64,000 bases of DNA from Hydractinia symbiolongicarpus (lineage: Eukaryota > Cnidaria > Hydrozoa > Anthoathecata > Hydractiniidae), in the NCBI RefSeq assembly GCF_029227915.1, contig NC_079876.1, positions 34,021,828 to 34,085,827 of the forward strand, in the 5' to 3' direction. Position 1 is the stretch's first letter. Each line of letters opens with the position of its first letter. Positions 1 to 12,400 of this stretch are shown here, piece after piece. The position numbers were made by a program, and so were the translations under genes. The notes under the pieces are model-generated. The model was not told where the DNA came from, did no database searches, and saw only the letters and a list, made by a program, of their open reading frames with translations.

Positions 1-10
1 TAATTGAAGT

Positions 11-2244
11 GCTACCACAGCGCCCAGTGAAATCGCTTAGTTTCAGCAATCATTTCAAATTAAGAAGAATGTTATTTCTTGGAGTCCAATTGTCTCACTT
101 TCACATCTATAAGGTCACAGTCCATAATTAGTTCAACTAAGTCTCACAGTCAATCGTTTCACTGTTAAAAGCCATACAACTTAGTAATACCGAAACAATA
201 TCGCTAAATACATGTTGGTACGAATATGTGACACAACAGTTGTAACTCAAACGGACTGACACCGTTAGAAAGTCAATCAAATGTAGTTTTTAAAGCTGTA
301 GCTACTTCTTCAGCGCGCGATAACGGATAGGATTGGTTCCATAGTAAAGAATGACTTATTTGTCTAAACTCTTAAATGAAGCGCTACGACAGCGGCCAGT
401 GTAATCGCTGAGGTCCGGCAATCACGTCAAATTTAGAAGAATGTTATTTCTTGGAGTCCAATTGTCTCATTTTTCACATTTATCATTTCACAGTCCAAAG
501 TTAGTTCAATTAAGTCCCACAGTCAATCGTTTCATTGTTAAAAGCGATGCAACCTAGTAATATCAAAAAAATATCGCTAAATACATGTTGGTACCAATAT
601 GTGACACAACCGTTGTAACTCAAACGGACTGACACCGTTAGAACGTCAATGAAATGTAGTTTTTGAAGCTGTAGCTACTTCTTCAGCGCGCCATAACGGC
701 TAGGATTGGTCCCACAGTAAAATTTGACTTATTTATCTAATTTTTTAAATGAAGCGCTACCACAGCGCCCAGTGAAATCGCTGAGTTTCGGCAATCCTTT
801 CAAATTAAGAAGAATGTTATTTCTTGGAGTCCAATTGTCTCACTTTCACATTTATAAGGTCACAGTCCATAATCAGTTCAATTAAGTCTCACAGTCAATC
901 GTTTCACTGTTAAAAGCAATGCAACCTAGTAATATCAGATAAATATCGCTAAATACATGTTGGTACGAATATGTGACTCAACCGTTGTAACTCAAACGGA
1001 TTGATACTGTTAGAAAGTCAATGAAATGTAGTTTTTGAAACTGTCGCTATTTCTTCAGCGCGCGATAACGGCTAGGGTTGGTCCCACAGTTAAAAATGAC
1101 TTATTAATCTAAATTTTTAATTGAAGCGCTACCACAGCGCCCAGTGAACCCGCTGAGTTTCGGCAATCATTTCAAATTAAGAAGAATGTTTTTTCTTGGA
1201 GTCCAATTGTCTCACTTTCACATTTATAAGGTCACAGTCCATAATCAGTTCAATTAAGTCTCACAGCCAATCGTTTCACTGTTAAAATTTTTACAACTTA
1301 GTAATACCGAAAAAATATCGCTAAATACATGTTGGTACGAATATGTGACTCAACCGTTGTAACTTAAACGGATTGATACTGTTAGAAAGTCAATGAAATG
1401 TAGTTTTTAAAACTGTCGCTTTTTCTTCAGCGCGCGATAACGGCCAGGATTGGTCCCACAGTTAAAAATGACTTATTAATCTAAATTTTTAATTGAAGTG
1501 CTACCACAGCGCCCAGGGAAACCGCTGAGTTTCGGCAATCATTTCAAATTAAGAAGAATGTTATTTCTTGGAGTCCAATTGTCTCACTTTCACATCTATA
1601 AGGTCACAGTCCATAATCAGTTCAACTAAGTCTCACAGTCAATCGTTTCACTGTTAAAAGCCATACAACTTAGTAATACCGAAAAAATATCGCTAAATAG
1701 ATGTTGGTACGAATATGTGACACAACCGTTGCAACTCAAACGGACTGACACCGTTAGAAAGTCAATGAAATATAGTTTTTGAAGCTGTAGCTACTTCTTC
1801 AGCGCGCGATAACGGATAGGATTGGTTCCACAGTAAAGAATGACTTATTTGTCTAAACTCGTAAATGAAGCTCTACCACAGCGGCCAGTGTAATCGCTGA
1901 GGTCCGGCAATCACGTCAAATTAAGAAGAATGTTATTTCTCGGAGTCCAATTGTCTCATTTTTCACATTTATCAATTCACAGTCCAAATTTAGTTCAATT
2001 AAGTCCCACAGTCAATCGTTTCATTGTTAAAAGCGATGCAAACTAGTAATATCAAAAAAATATCGCTAAATACATATTTGTACGAATATGTGACACAACC
2101 GTTGTAATTCAAACGGACTGACACCGTTAGAACGCCAATGAAATGTAGTTTTTGAAGCTGTAGCTACTTCTTCAGCGCGCGATAACGGCTGGGATTGGTC
2201 CCACAGTAAAATTTGACTTATTTATCTAATTTTTTAAATGAAGC
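11..2244. repeat. Four-monomer step: monomers 11 and 383 resemble 1500 and 1872
   Basis: Monomers at 11 and 1500 share CACATCTATAAGG, CAACTAAG and a tail with TTGTCTAAACTC. Their followers at 383 and 1872 share GCGGCCAG, the AGGTCCGG block and CATTTTTCACATTTATCA. The offset is 1,489 bases (four monomers). The two monomers between them (756, 1128) are of another, mutually similar type. Confidence 0.75.
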
Positions 2245-3363
2245 GCTACCACAGCGCCCGGTGTAATCGCTGAGTTCCGGCAATCACGTCAAATAAAGAA
2301 GAATGTTATTTCTTGGAATCCAATTGTCTCACTTATACCATTTATAAGGTCACAGTCCAAAGTTAGTTCAATTATGTGCCACAGTCAATCGTTTCACTGT
2401 TGAAAGCCATACAAACTAGTAATAACAGAAACATATCGCTAAATACATGTTGGTACGAATATGTGACCCAGCCGTTGTAACTCAAACGGATTAACACCGT
2501 TAGAAAGTCATTGAAACGTAGTTTTTGAAACTGTCGCTATTTCTTTAGCGCGCGATAACGGATAGGATTGATCCCACAGAAAAGAACGACTTATTTATCT
2601 AAATTTTTAAATGAAGCGCTACCACAGCGCCCAGTGTAATCGCTGAGTTCCGGCAATCATGTCAAATTAAGAAGAATGTTATTTCTTGGAGTCCAATTGT
2701 CTCATTTTTCACATTTATCAATTCACAGTCCAAAGTTAGTTCAATTAAGTCGCACAGTCAATCGTTTCATTGTTAAAAGCGATGCAAACTAGTAATATCA
2801 AAAAAATATCGCTAAATACATATTTGTACGAATATGTGACACAACCGTTGTAATTCAAACGGACTGACACCGTTAGAACGCCAATGAAATGTAGTTTTTG
2901 AAGCTGTAGCTACTTCTTCAGCGCGCGATAACGGCTGGGATTGGTCCCACAGTAAAATTTGACTTATTTATCTAATTTTTTAAATGAAGCGCTACCACAG
3001 CGCCCGGTGTAATCGCTGAGTTCCGGCAATCACGTCAAATAAAGAAGAATGTTATTTCTTGGAATCCAATTGTCTCACTTATAAAATTTATAAGGTCACA
3101 GTCCAAAGTTAGTTCAATTATGTGCCACAGTCAATCGTTTCACTGTTGAAAGCCATACAACCTAGTAATAACAGAAACATATCGCTAAATACATGTTGGT
3201 ACGGATATATGACCCAGCCGTTGTAACTTAAACGGATTAACACCGTTAGAAAGTCATTGAAATGTAGTTTTTGAAACTGTCGCTATTTCTTTAGCGCGCG
3301 ATAACGGATAGGATTGATCCCACAGAAAAGAACGACTTATTTATCTAAATTTTTAAATGAAGC
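1872..3363. repeat. Tandem dimer repeat, 746 bases x 2
   Basis: Monomers 1872 and 2618 share CATTTATCAATTCACAG, TACATATTTGTACG and GAACGCCAATG. Monomers 2245 and 2991 share AATAAAGAAGAATG, TTGGAATCC and CAATTATGTGCC. The order is therefore A-B-A-B with a 746-base period. The second pair keeps small differences, so this is an older or smaller event than the central HOR. Confidence 0.85.
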
Positions 3364-4109
3364 GCTAGCACAGCGCCCAGTGTAATCGCTGATTTGCAGT
3401 AATCACGTCAAATTAAGAAGAATATTTTTTCTTGCAGTCCATTTGTGTTATCTATCACATTGATCAGGTCACAGTTCAAAGTTAGTTCAATTAAGTCCCA
3501 CAGTCAATCGTTTCACTGTTAAAAGCGATGCAACCTAGTAATATCAGATAAATATCGCTAAATACATGTTGGTACGAATATGTGACCCAACCGTTGTAAC
3601 TCAAACGGATTAACACCGTTAGAAAGTCATTGAAATGTAGTTTTTGAAACTGTCGCTATTTCTTCAGCGCGCGATAACGGATAGGATTGATCCCACAGAA
3701 AAGAACGACTTATTTATCTAAATTTTTAAATGAAGCGCTACCACAGCGCCCAGTGTAATCGCTGATTTGCAGTAATCACGTCAAATTAAGAAGAATATTT
3801 TTTCTTGCAGTCCATTTGTGTTATCTATCACATTGATCAGGTCACAGTTCAAAGTTAGTTCAATTAAGTCCCACAGTCAATCGTTTCACTGTTAAAAGCG
3901 ATGCAACCTAGTAATATCAGATAAATATCGCTAAATACATGTTGGTACGAATATGTGACCCAACCGTTGAAACTCAAACGAACTGACACCGTTAGAAAGT
4001 CAATAAAATGTAGTTTTTGAAACTGTCGCTATTTCTTCAGCGCGCGATAACGGCCAGGATTGGTCCCACAGTTAAAAATGACTTATTAATCTAAATTTTT
4101 AATTGAAGC
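3364..4109. repeat. Tandem single-monomer duplication
   Basis: Monomers 3364 and 3737 are adjacent and nearly identical over their first two thirds. Both have GATTTGCAGTAATC, CTTGCAGTCCATTTGTG and TTATCTATCACATTGATC, a combination seen nowhere else in the window. They diverge in the last third and in the tail. Confidence 0.8.
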
Positions 4110-6722
4110 GCTACCACAGCGCCCAGTGAAATCGCTGAGTTTCGGCAATCCTTTCAAATTAAGAAGAATGTTATTTCTTAGAGTCCAATTGTCTCACTTT
4201 CACATTTATAAGGTCACAGTCCATAATCAGTTCAATTAAGTCTCACAGTCAATCGTTTCACTGTTAAAAGCCATACAACTTAGTAATACCGGAAAAATAT
4301 CGCTAAATACATGTTGGTACGAATATGTGACCAAACCGTTGTAACTGAAACGGACTGACACCGTTAGAAAGTCAATGAAATGTAGTTTTTGAAACTGTCG
4401 CTATTTTTTTAGCCCGCGATAACGGCTAGGATTGGTTCCATAATATAAAAACGACTTTTTTCATCTTAATTCTTAAATGAAGTGCTACCACAGAGCCCAG
4501 TGTAATCGCTGAGTTTCGGCAATCCTTTCAAATTAAGAAGAATGTTATTTCTTAGAGTCCAATTGTCTCACTTTCACATTTATAAGGTCACAGTCCATAA
4601 TCAGTTCAATTAAGTCTCACAGTCAATCGTTTCACTGTTAAAAGCCATACAACTTAGTAATACCGGAAAAATATCGCTAAATACATGTTGGTACGAATAT
4701 GTGACTCAACCGTTGTAACTCAAACGGATTGATACTGTTAGAAAGTCAATGAAATGTAGTTTTTGAAACTGTCGCAATTTTTTCAGCCCGCGATAACGGC
4801 TGGGATTGGTCCCACAGTAAAGGATGACTCATTTACCTAAACTTTTAAATGAAGCGCTACCACAGCGCCCAGTGTAATCGCTGAGTTCCGGCAATCACGT
4901 CAAATTAAGAAGAATGTTATTTCTTGGAGTCCAATTGTCTCATTTATCACATTTAGCAGGTCACAGTCCAAAGTTAGTTCAATCAAGTCCAACAGTCAAT
5001 CGTTTCATAGTTAAAAGCGATGCAACCTAGTAATATCAGAAAAATATCGCTAAATACATGTTGGTACGAATATGTGACCAAACCGTTGTAACTGAAACGG
5101 TCTGACACCGTTAGAAAGTCGATGAAATGTAGTTTTTGAAACTGTCGCTATTTCTTCAGCGCGCGATAACGGCTAGGATTGGTTCCATAATATAAAAACG
5201 ACTTTTTTTATCTTAATTCTTAAATGAAGTGCTACCACAGAGCCCAGTGTAATCGCTAAGTTTCGGCAATCTTGTCAAATTAAGAAGAATGTTATTTCTT
5301 GGAGTCCAATTGTCTTCTTTATCACATTTATCAGGTGACAGTCCAAAGTTAGTTCAATTAAGTACCAAAGTCAATCGTTTCACTGTTAAAAGCGATGCAA
5401 CCTAGTAATATCAGATAAATATCGCTAAATACATGTTGCTACGATAAGGTGACCTAACCGTTGAAACTATAACGGACTGACACCGTTAGAAAGTCAATGA
5501 AATTTAGTTTTTGAAACTGTCGCTATTTCTTCAGCGCGCGATGACGGCTAGCATTGGTCCCACAGTGAAACATGACTTTTTATCTTAATTTTTAATTGAA
5601 GCGCTACCACAGCGCCCAGTGTAATCGCTGAGTTGCGGCAATCATGTCAAATTAAGAAGAATGTTATTTCTTGGAGTCCATCTTCCTCATTTATCACATT
5701 TATTAGGTCACAGTCCAACGTTAGTTCGATTAAGTCCCACAGTCAATCGTTTCACTGTTAAAAGCGATGCAACCTAGTAATCTCAGAAAAATATCGCTAA
5801 ACACATGTTGATACGAATATGTGACCCAACCGTTGTAACTCAAACGGATTAACACCGTTAGAAAGTCATTGAAATGTAGTTTTTGAAACTGTCGCTATTT
5901 CTTCAGCGCGCGATAACGGATAGGATTGATCCCACAGAAAAGAACGACTTATTTATCTAAATTTTTAAATGAAGCGCTACCACAGCGCCCAGTGTAATCG
6001 CTGAGTTCCGGCGATCACGTCAAATTAAGAAGAATGTTATTTCTTGGAGTCCAATTGTCTCATTTATCACATTTATCAGGTCACAGTCCAAAGTTAGTTC
6101 AATTGAGTCCAACAGTCAATCGTTTCATAGTTAAAAGCGATGCAACCTAGTAATATCAGAAAAATATCGCTAAATACATGTTGGTACGAATATGTGACCA
6201 AACCGTTGTAACTGAAACGGACTGACACCGTTAGAAAGTCAATGAAATGTAGTTTTTGAAACTGTCGCTATTTCTTTAGCGCGCGATAACGGCTAGGATT
6301 GGTTCCATAATATAAAAACGACTTTTTTCATCTTAATTCTTAAATGAAGTGCTACCACAGAGCCCAGTGTAATCGCTGAGTTTCGACAATCCTTTCAAAT
6401 TAAGAAGAATGTTATTTCTTAGAGTCCAATTGTCTCACTTTCACATTTATAAGGTCACAGTCCATAATCAGTTCAATTAAGTCTCACAGTCAATCGTTTC
6501 ACTGTTAAAAGCCATACAACTTAGTAATACCGGAAAAATATCGCTAAATACATGTTGGTACGAATATGTGACTCAACCGTTGTAACTCAAACGGATTGAT
6601 ACTGTTAGAAAGTGAATGAAATGTAGTTTTTGAAACTGTCGCTATTTTTTCAGCGCGCGATAACGGCTGGGATTGGTCCCACAGTAAAGGATGACTCATT
6701 TACCTAAACTTTTAAATGAAGC
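4110..6722. repeat. Local multimers with three- and five-monomer spacing
   Basis: Monomers 4484 and 6351 (offset 1,867, five monomers) share CAATCCTTTC, TTCTTAGAGTCC, TACCGGAAAAATATC and the tail CTCATTTACCTAAAC. Monomers 4856 and 5976 (offset 1,120, three monomers) share TCCAACAGTCAATCG, TTCATAGTTAAAAG and a tail with CCATAATATAAAAACG. Monomer 4110 shares the first half of 4484 but not its last third, so it looks like a crossover product. Confidence 0.7.
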
Positions 6723-7095
6723 GCTACCACAGCGCCCAGTGTAATCGCTGAGTTCCGGCAATCAGGTCAAATTAAGAAGAATGTTATTTCTTGGAGTCCA
6801 ATTGTCTCATTTATCACATTTATCAGGTCACAGTCCAAAGTTAGTTCAATTAAGTTCCACAGTCAATCGTTTCATTGTTAAAAGCGATGCAACCTAGTAA
6901 TCTCAGAAAAATATCGCTAAACACATGTTGATACAAATATGTGACCCAACCGTTGAAACTCAAACGGACTGGCACCGTTAGAAAGTCAATGAAATGTAGT
7001 TTTTGAAACTGTTGCTATTTCTTCATTGCGCGATAACGGCTAGGATTGTTCCCAGAGTTAAAAATGACTTATTAATCTAAATTTTTAATTGAAGC

Positions 7096-10075
7096 GCTAC
7101 CACAACGGCCAGTGTAATCGCTGAGTTCCGGCAATCATGTCAAATTAAGACGAATGTTATTTGTTGGAGTCCAATTTCCTCATTAATCACATTTATCAGG
7201 TCACAGTCCAAAGTTAGTTTAATTAAGTCCCACAGTCAATCGTTTCACTGTTAAAAGCGATGCAACCTAGTAATATCAGATAAATATCGCTAAATACATG
7301 TTGGTACGATAAGGTGACCTAACCGTTGAAACTATAACGGACTGGCACCGTTAGAAAGTCAATGAAATGTAGCTTTTGAAACTGTCGCTATTTCTTTATC
7401 GCGCAATGACGGCTAGGATTGGTCCCACAGTGAAACATGACTTTTTATCTTAATTTTTAATTGAAGCGCTACCACAGCGCCCAGTGTAATCGCTAAATTC
7501 CGGCAATCCTGTCAAATTAAGAAGAATGTTATTTCTTGGAGTCCAACTTCCTCATTTATCACATTTATCAGGTCACAGTCCAAAGTTAGTTCAATTAAGT
7601 CCAACAGTCAATTGTTTAACTGTTAAAAGCGATGTAACCCAGTAATCTCAGAACAATATCGCTAAACACATGTTGATACGAATATGTGACCCAACCGTTG
7701 AAACTCAAACGGACTGGCACCGTTAGAAAGTCATTGAAAAGTAGTTTTTGAAACTGTCGCTATTTCTTCAATGCGCGATAACGGCTAGGATTGCTCCCAC
7801 AGTTGAAAATGACTTATTAATACAAATTTTTAAATGAAGCGCTACCACAGCGCCCAGTGTAATCGCTGAGTTCCGGCAATCATGTCAAATTAAGAAGAAT
7901 GTTATTTGTTGGAGTCCAATTTCCTCATTTATCACATTTATCAGGTCACAGTCCAAAGTTAGTTCAATTAAGTCCCACAGTCAATCGTTTCACTGTTACA
8001 AGCGATGCAACCTAGTAATATCAGATAAATATCGCTAAATACATGTTGGTACGATAATGTGACCTAACCGTTGAAACTATAACGGACTGGCACCGTTAGA
8101 AAGTCAATGAAATTTAGTTTTTGAAACTGTCGCTATTTCTTCAGCGCGCGATGACGGCTAGGATTGGTCCCACAGTGAAACATGACTTTTTATCTTAATT
8201 TTTAATTGAAGCGCTACCACAGCGCCCAGTGTAATCGCTGAGTTGCGGCAATCATGTCAAATTAAGAAGAATGTTATTTCTTGGAGACCAACTTCCTCAT
8301 TTATCACATTTATCAGGTCACAGTCCAAAGTTAGTTCAATTAAGTCCCACAGTCATTTGTTTCACTGTTAAATGCGATGCAACCTAGTAATCTCCGAAAA
8401 ATATCGCTAAAAACATGTTGATACGAATATGTGACCCAACCGTTGAAACTCAAACGGACGGGCACCGTTAGAAAGTCATTGAAAAGTAGTTTATGAAACT
8501 GTCGCTATTTCTTCATTGCACAATAGCGGCTAGGATTGCTCCCACAGTTGAAAATGAATTATTAATATAAATTTTTAAATGAAGCGCTACCACAGCGCCC
8601 AGTGTAATCGCTGAGTTCCCGCAATCATGTCAAATTAAGAAGAATGTTATTTCTTGGTGTCCAATTGTCTCATTTATCACATTTATCAGGTCACAGTCCA
8701 AAGTTAGTTCAATTAAGTTCCACAGTCAATCGTTTCATTGTTAAAAGCGATGCAACCTAGTAATCTCAGAAAAATATCGCTAAACACATGTTGATACGAA
8801 TATGTGACCCAACCGTTGAAACTCAAACGGACTGGCACCGTTAGAAAGTCAATGAAATGTAGTTTTTGAAACTGTCGCTATTTCTTCATTGTGCGATAAC
8901 GGCTAGGATTGCTCCCATAGTTAAAAATGACTTATTAATCTAAATTTTTAATTGAAGCGCTACCACAGCGGCCAGTGTAATCGCTAAGTTCCGGCAATCA
9001 TGTCAAATTAAGAAGAATGTTATTTCTTGGAGTCCAATTTCCTCATTTATCACATTTATCAGGTCATAGTCCAAAGTTAGTTCAATTAAGTTCCACAGTC
9101 AATCGTTTCATTGTTAAAAGCGATGCAACCTAGTAATCTCAGAAAAACATCGCTAAACACATGTTGATACGAATATGTCACCCAACCGTTGAAACTCAAA
9201 CGGACTGGCACTGTTAGAAAGTCAATGAAATGTAGTTTTTGAAACTGTCGCTATTTCTTCATTGCGCGATAACGGCTAGGATTGCTCCCAGAGTTAAAAA
9301 TGACTTATTAATCTAAATTTTTAAGTGAAGCGCTACCACAGCGCCCAGTGTAATCGCTGAGTTCCGGCAATCATGTCAAATTAAGAAGAATGTTATTTGT
9401 TGGAGTCCAATTTCCTCATTTATCACATTTATCAGGTCACAGTCCAAAGTTAGTTCAATTAAGTCCCACAGTCAATCGTTTCACTGTTACAAGCGATGCA
9501 ACCTAGTAATATCAGATAAATATCGCTAAATACATGTTGGTACGATAATGTGACCTAACCGTTGAAACTATAACGGACTGGCACCGTTAGAAAGTCAATG
9601 AAATGTAGCTTTTGAAACTGTCGCTATTTCTTTAGCGCGCAATGACGGCTAGGATTGGTCCCACAGTGAAACATGACTTTTTATCTTAATTTTTAATTGA
9701 AGCGCTACCACAGCGCCCAGTGTAATCGCTAAATTCCGGCAATCCTGTCAAATTAAGAAGAATGTTATTTCTTGGAGTCCAACTTCCTCATTTATCACAT
9801 TTATCAGGTCACAGTCCAAAGTTAGTTCAATTAAGTCCAACAGTCAATTGTTTAACTGTTAAAAGCGATGCAACCCAGTAATCTCAGAACAATATCGCTA
9901 AACACATGTTGATACGAATATGTGACCCAACCGTTGAAACTCAAACGGACTGGCACCGTTGGAAAGTCAATGAAATGTAGTTTTTGAAACTGTCGCTATT
10001 TCTTCAGCGCGCGATGACGGCTAGGATTGGTCCCACAGTGAAACATCACTTTTTATCTTAATTTTTAATTGAAGC
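7096..10075. repeat. Two-monomer block repeated six monomers away
   Basis: Monomers 7096-7467 and 9332-9703 share TTATTTGTTGGAG, the variant GACCTAACCGTTG and TGTAGCTTTTGAAAC. Their followers 7468 and 9704 share GCTAAATTCCGGCAATCC and CAATTGTTTAACTG. The offset is 2,236 bases (six monomers). A third relative with TTGTTGGAG lies at 7841. Confidence 0.75.
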
Positions 10076-11192
10076 GCTACCACAGCGCCCAGTGTAATCG
10101 CTGAGTTCCGGCAATCATGTCAAATTAAGAAGAATGTTATTTCTTGGTGTCCAACTTCCTCATTTTTCACATTTATCAGGTCACAGTCCAAAGTTAGTTC
10201 AATTAACTCCCACAGTCAATCGTTTCACTGTTAAAAGCGATGCAACCTAGTAATATCAGATAAATATCGCTAAATACATGTTGGTACGAATATGTGACCT
10301 AACCGTTGAAACTACAACGGACTGGCACCGTTAGAAAGTCAATGAAATGTAGTTTTTGAAACTGTCGCTATTTCTTCAGCGCGCGATGACGGCTAGGATT
10401 GGTCCCACAGTGAAACATGACTTTTAATCTTAATTTTTAATTGAAGCGCTACCACAGCGCCCAGTGTAATCGCTGAGTTTCAGCAATGATTTCATATTAA
10501 GAAGAATGTTATTTCTTGGAGTCCAATTGTCTCACTTTCACATTTATAAGGTCACAGTCCATAATGAGTTCAATTAAATCCCACACTCAATCGTTTCACT
10601 GTTAAAAGCGATGCAACCTAGTAATATCAGATAAATATCGCTAAATACATGTTGGTACGAAAATGTGACAGAACCGTTGAAACTCAAACGGACTGACACC
10701 GTTAAAAAGTCAATGAAATGTAGTTTTTGAAACTGTAGCTACTTCTTCAGCGCGCGATAACGGCTAGGATTGGTCCCACAGTAAAGAACGACTTATTTAT
10801 CTAATTTTTTAAATGAATCGCTACCACAGCGCCCAGTGTAATCGCTGAGCTCCGGCAATCACGTCAAATTAAGAAGAATGTTTTTTTCTTGGAGTCCATA
10901 TGTGTCATTTATCACATTGATCACGTCACGGTCCAAAGTTAGTTCAACTAAGTCCCACAGTCAATCGTTTCACTGTTAAAAGCGATGCAACCTAGTAATA
11001 TCAGATAAATATCGCTAAATACATGTTGGTACGAAAATGTGACCCAACCGTTGAAAGTCAAACGGACTGACAACGTTAAAAAGTCAATGAAATGTAGTTT
11101 TTAAAACTGTCGCTATTTCTTCAGCGCGCGATAACGGCTAGGACTGGTCCCACAGTAAAAAATGTTTTTTTATCTTAATTCTTAAATGAAAT

Positions 11193-11655
11193 GCTACCAC
11201 AGAGCCCAGTGTAATCGCTGAGTTTCGGCAATCATGTCAGATTAAGAAGAATGTTATTTCTTGGAGTCCAATTGTCTCCTTTATCACATTTATCAGGTGA
11301 CAGTCCAAATTTAGTTCAATTAAGTCCCATAGTCAATCGTTTCATTGTTAAAAGCGATGCAACCTAGTAATCTCAGAAAAATATCGCTAAACACATGTTG
11401 ATATGAATATGTGACCCAACCGTTGAAACTCAAACGGACTGGCACCGTTGCAACCTAGTAATATCAGATAAATATCGCTAAATACATGTTGGTACGAAAA
11501 TGTGACCCAACCGTTGAAAGTCAAACGGAATGACACCGTTAAAAAGTCAATGAATTGTAGTTTTTAAAACTGTCGCTATTTCTTCAGCGCGCGATAACGG
11601 CTAGGATTGGTCCCACAGTAAAAAATGACTTTTTATCTTAATTCTTAAATGAAAT
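11193..11655. repeat. Aberrant 463-base monomer with a 91-base internal duplication
   Basis: The monomer runs normally to GGCACCGTT near 11449, then, instead of AGAAAGTC, jumps back to GCAACCTAG (11450) and repeats the middle of the monomer before finishing. The two copies of the repeated 91 bases are of different types. The first has CTCAGAAAAATATC and TTGATATGAA; the second has ATCAGATAAATATC and TTGGTACGAAAATG. So the join was between two different monomers out of register, not a simple slippage. Shared sequence at the junction is about one base. Confidence 0.85.
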
Positions 11656-12400
11656 GCTACCACAGAGCCCAGTGTAATCGCTAAGTTTCGGCAATCATGT
11701 CAGATTAAGAAGAATGTTATTTCTTGGATTCCAATTGTCTCCTTTATCACATTTATCAGGTGACAGTCCAAAGTTAGTTCAATTAAGTCCCATAGTCAAT
11801 CGTTTCATTGTTAAAAGCGATGCAACCTAGTAATCTCAGAAAAATATCGCTAAACACATGTTGATATGAATATGTGACCCAACCGTTGAAACTCAAACGG
11901 ACTGGCACCGTTAGAAAGTCAATGAAAGGTAGTTTTTGAAACTGTCGCTATTTCTTCAGCGCGCGATGACGGCTAGGATTGGTTCCACAGTGAAACATGA
12001 CTTTTAATCTTAATTTTTAATTGAAGCGCTACCACAGCGCCCAGTGTAATCGCTGAGTTCCGGCAATCATGTCAAATTAAGAAGAATGTTATTTCTTGGA
12101 GTCCAATTTCCTCATTTATCACATTTATCAGGTCACAGTCCAAAGTTAGTTCAATTAAGTCCCACAGTCAATCGTTTCACTGTTAAAAGCGATGCAACTT
12201 AGTAATATCAGAAAAATATCGCTAAATACATGTTGGTACGAAAATGTGACCGAACCGTTGAAACTCAAACGGACTGACACCGTAAAAACGTCAATGAAAT
12301 GTAGTTTTTGAAACTGTAGCTACTTCTTTAGCGCGCGATGACAGCTAGGATTGGTCCCACAGTAAAGAACGACTTATTTATCTCATTTTTTAAATGAAGC

